Assembly (NCBI GenBank): GCA_002868985.1
Contig: PKTV01000560.1
Location: forward strand, 1-6,273
DNA length: 6,273 bases
Direction of reading: 5' to 3'
DNA from: Desulfobacteraceae bacterium
Lineage (GTDB): Bacteria; Desulfobacterota; Desulfobacteria; Desulfobacterales; UBA11574
A model generated the notes under the pieces. It was not told the origin of the DNA and did no database searches. It worked only from the letters and a program-made list of their open reading frames with translations. A program made the position numbers and the translations under genes. This document shows positions 4,705 through 6,273 of this stretch, in pieces (position 1 is the stretch's first letter; each line of letters opens with the position of its first letter).

Positions 4705-6168
4705 ATGAAAAAAATACCGCCCGAAACGGCGTTTTCTTTTGATGATGTTTTATTGCTCCCGGGCTACTCAGATGTGTTGCCGCGGGATGTTGACACCCGC
4801 TCTCCTTTAACAAAAAATATTACATTAAGCATTCCTCTGGTTAGTGCAGCTATGGATACCGTAACCGAATCAAGAACGTCCATCAGCATGGCCCGCGAAG
4901 GCGGAATCGGTTTTATCCATCGAAATCTGAGTATTGAGAGTCAATCGATTGAGGTTGACAAGGTGAAGAAATCTGAAAGCGGTATGATTGTTGATCCGGT
5001 AACCATTCATCCGGATCAGCTCGTCCATGAAGTGTTACACTTGATGAATAAGTATCGCATTTCAGGAGTTCCGGTGACCAAAGGAGACAAGCTGGTCGGC
5101 ATTGTGACGAACAGAGATCTTAGATTTGAAACAAATCTCGATAAAAAGATTTCCGAGGTCATGACAAAAGAAAATCTTGTTACGGTTTCAGAAGGGATTA
5201 CCCTGGAAGATTCAAAAAGCCTGTTGCATAAACACAGGATCGAAAAGCTCCTGGTGGTTGACAATAAAGATCGTCTGATCGGTATGATAACGATAAAAGA
5301 TATCGAAAAACTAAAAAAATATCCAAATGCCTGTAAGGATGCGTTGGGAAGGCTCAGGGTAGGGGCTGCCGTTGGAGTGGGTCCGGATATGGAAGAACGT
5401 GCAGAGACACTTTTGCGAGCGGGTGCTGATGTTATTCTGATCGACACCTCCCATGGACACACTAAAAATGTGATTGAGGCTGTCAAAATATTAAAAAGCA
5501 ATTTCAAAAACATAGAACTGATTGCAGGGAATGTGGGTACGGGGGAAGGGGCTGAAGCGCTGGTTAAAGCAGGTGTGGATGGTGTCAAAATCGGAATTGG
5601 ACCCGGATCAATTTGCACGACTCGTATTGTGGCTGGGGTCGGCGTTCCGCAGGTTACAGCGATCATGAACTGCACCGCGGTATACAAGAAAACAGGCATC
5701 CCTTTAATTGCAGACGGTGGCATAAAATTTTCAGGGGATGTGACAAAAGCGCTTGGCGCAGGTGCCCACGTGGTGATGATCGGAGGGCTTTTTGCCGGAA
5801 CTGAAGAGAGTCCGGGAGAGCTTGTTATTTATCAAGGCCGCAGTTACAAATCCTATCGGGGTATGGGATCCATAGAGGCCATGCAGAAAGGAAGCAAAGA
5901 CAGATATTACCAGGATGAAGATCCCCATGGCGACAAAATGGTCCCGGAAGGTATCGTCGGCCGGGTGCCTTACAGAGGAAAACTGGCGGACAATATTTTT
6001 CAGCTCATCGGCGGATTAAAGGCGGGTATGGGATATGTGGGATGCCGCACTCTGGATGAACTCAGAGAAAAGGCTCGCTTTGCAAGGATAAGCGCAGCAG
6101 GTATGCGTGAAAGCCATGTTCATGATGTGATCATAACCAAGGAGGCACCCAATTATCGTCTTGACTAG
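4705..6168 (+). CDS. guaB: Inosine-5'-monophosphate dehydrogenase
   Basis: This cytoplasmic enzyme oxidises IMP to XMP with NAD+, the committed step of GMP synthesis. The 487-residue product is almost the same length as E. coli GuaB (488). The TIM-barrel starts with [17 protein letters not shown] and is interrupted at about 94-206 by a pair of CBS domains, which bind adenine or guanine nucleotides and tune activity in this family. Catalytic features are all present: DTSHGH with Asp247 (NAD side), the loop GPGSICTTR with nucleophile Cys304, the phosphate-binding ADGGI segment, the MIGG loop, and the flap GSKDRYYQ with Arg400-Tyr401 as the water-activating pair. The C-terminal Glu/Gly segment is intact. 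The gene stands alone on its strand here. guaA often follows guaB, but within the 105 bases shown after the stop no gene begins. Confidence 0.97.
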   Translation: MKKIPPETAFSFDDVLLLPGYSDVLPRDVDTRSPLTKNITLSIPLVSAAMDTVTESRTSISMAREGGIGFIHRNLSIESQSIEVDKVKKSESGMIVDPVTIHPDQLVHEVLHLMNKYRISGVPVTKGDKLVGIVTNRDLRFETNLDKKISEVMTKENLVTVSEGITLEDSKSLLHKHRIEKLLVVDNKDRLIGMITIKDIEKLKKYPNACKDALGRLRVGAAVGVGPDMEERAETLLRAGADVILIDTSHGHTKNVIEAVKILKSNFKNIELIAGNVGTGEGAEALVKAGVDGVKIGIGPGSICTTRIVAGVGVPQVTAIMNCTAVYKKTGIPLIADGGIKFSGDVTKALGAGAHVVMIGGLFAGTEESPGELVIYQGRSYKSYRGMGSIEAMQKGSKDRYYQDEDPHGDKMVPEGIVGRVPYRGKLADNIFQLIGGLKAGMGYVGCRTLDELREKARFARISAAGMRESHVHDVIITKEAPNYRLD

Positions 6169-6189
6169 AATGCAATTTAACACTGAAAT

Positions 6190-6231
6190 CCTGGTACGCT
6201 TGACCAGGTCAGAGATAAATGGCTCTGCCTT
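6190..6231 (+). other. Hairpin-forming 3' flank of guaB, no clear terminator
   Basis: CCTGGT (6190-6195) pairs with ACCAGG (6203-6208), and CAGAG (6210-6214) pairs with CTCTG (6223-6227), extendable outward past one mismatch; the two stems would compete at their edges. Neither is followed directly by a good U-run (the nearest, TTTT, is at 6236-6239). The region could slow or weakly terminate guaB transcription. Confidence 0.3.
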
Positions 6232-6273
6232 GGAGTTTTGTGTCTAAAAATACAAATTCCAAGCACCAAATTA
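6229..6273. repeat. Hairpin repeat cut by the window end
   Basis: CTTGGA (6229-6234) pairs with TCCAAG (6258-6263), and TTTGT (6237-6241) with ACAAA (6252-6256), around a 10-base loop. The last bases, with AAATTCCAAG and then CACCAAATTA, look like the start of a repeat built on AAATTCCAA/CACCAAA units of a kind I associate with Desulfobacterales spacers. Only its first part is visible. Confidence 0.35.

Noticed and set aside
5016..5723. 235-codon - strand frame opposite guaB
   Set aside because: It is antisense to an intact, strongly conserved guaB, with low-complexity Ser/Pro/Thr content typical of a shadow frame.

Overview
The window carries four intact protein genes separated by unusually long, repeat-filled spacers. 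From left to right they are ribosomal protein S1 (rpsA, + strand, 316-2295), a membrane-anchored signal peptide peptidase of the short type (sppA, + strand, 2618-3508), a TsaC/YciO-family protein (- strand, 3745-4353) and IMP dehydrogenase (guaB, + strand, 4705-6168). All four are complete, with recognisable motifs and normal length. The exception is S1, which carries an extra acidic N-terminal segment of about 117 residues.

The composition is moderately AT-rich, S1 has six domains and is followed by a 36K-type SppA, and the spacers hold several different palindromic elements. This fits a Desulfobacterota genome (sulfate-reducer-like, Desulfobacterales in particular). That placement is inferred from gene content and general familiarity, not from any search.

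Layout. 1-130 is a repeat-like palindromic stretch that is also open in one frame. 131-315 is the rpsA leader, with a possible promoter, an inverted repeat and a strong Shine-Dalgarno. 2296-2617 is occupied mostly by a 228-bp element (2334-2561) with 14-bp imperfect terminal inverted repeats. 3509-3744 holds a 123-bp palindromic element with 17-bp inverted ends (3511-3633), a second degenerate copy of its end (from 3634) and then a Rho-independent terminator (3709-3734). 4354-4704 is the divergent control region between the TsaC/YciO gene and guaB. It contains a 24-bp palindrome overlapping a good promoter and a foldable guaB leader. 6169-6273 holds more hairpins, one of which looks like the start of a further repeat cut by the window end.

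The genes serve core functions: translation initiation (S1), membrane proteolysis of signal peptides (SppA), nucleotide-linked or tRNA-linked chemistry (TsaC/YciO) and the committed step of guanine nucleotide synthesis (GuaB). rpsA and sppA may be co-transcribed up to the terminator at 3734. The TsaC/YciO gene and guaB are divergent and may share regulatory DNA. I see no defence system, prophage, CRISPR array, tRNA or rRNA. What is unusual is the spacers: several distinct inverted-repeat elements in about 6 kb, next to housekeeping genes.
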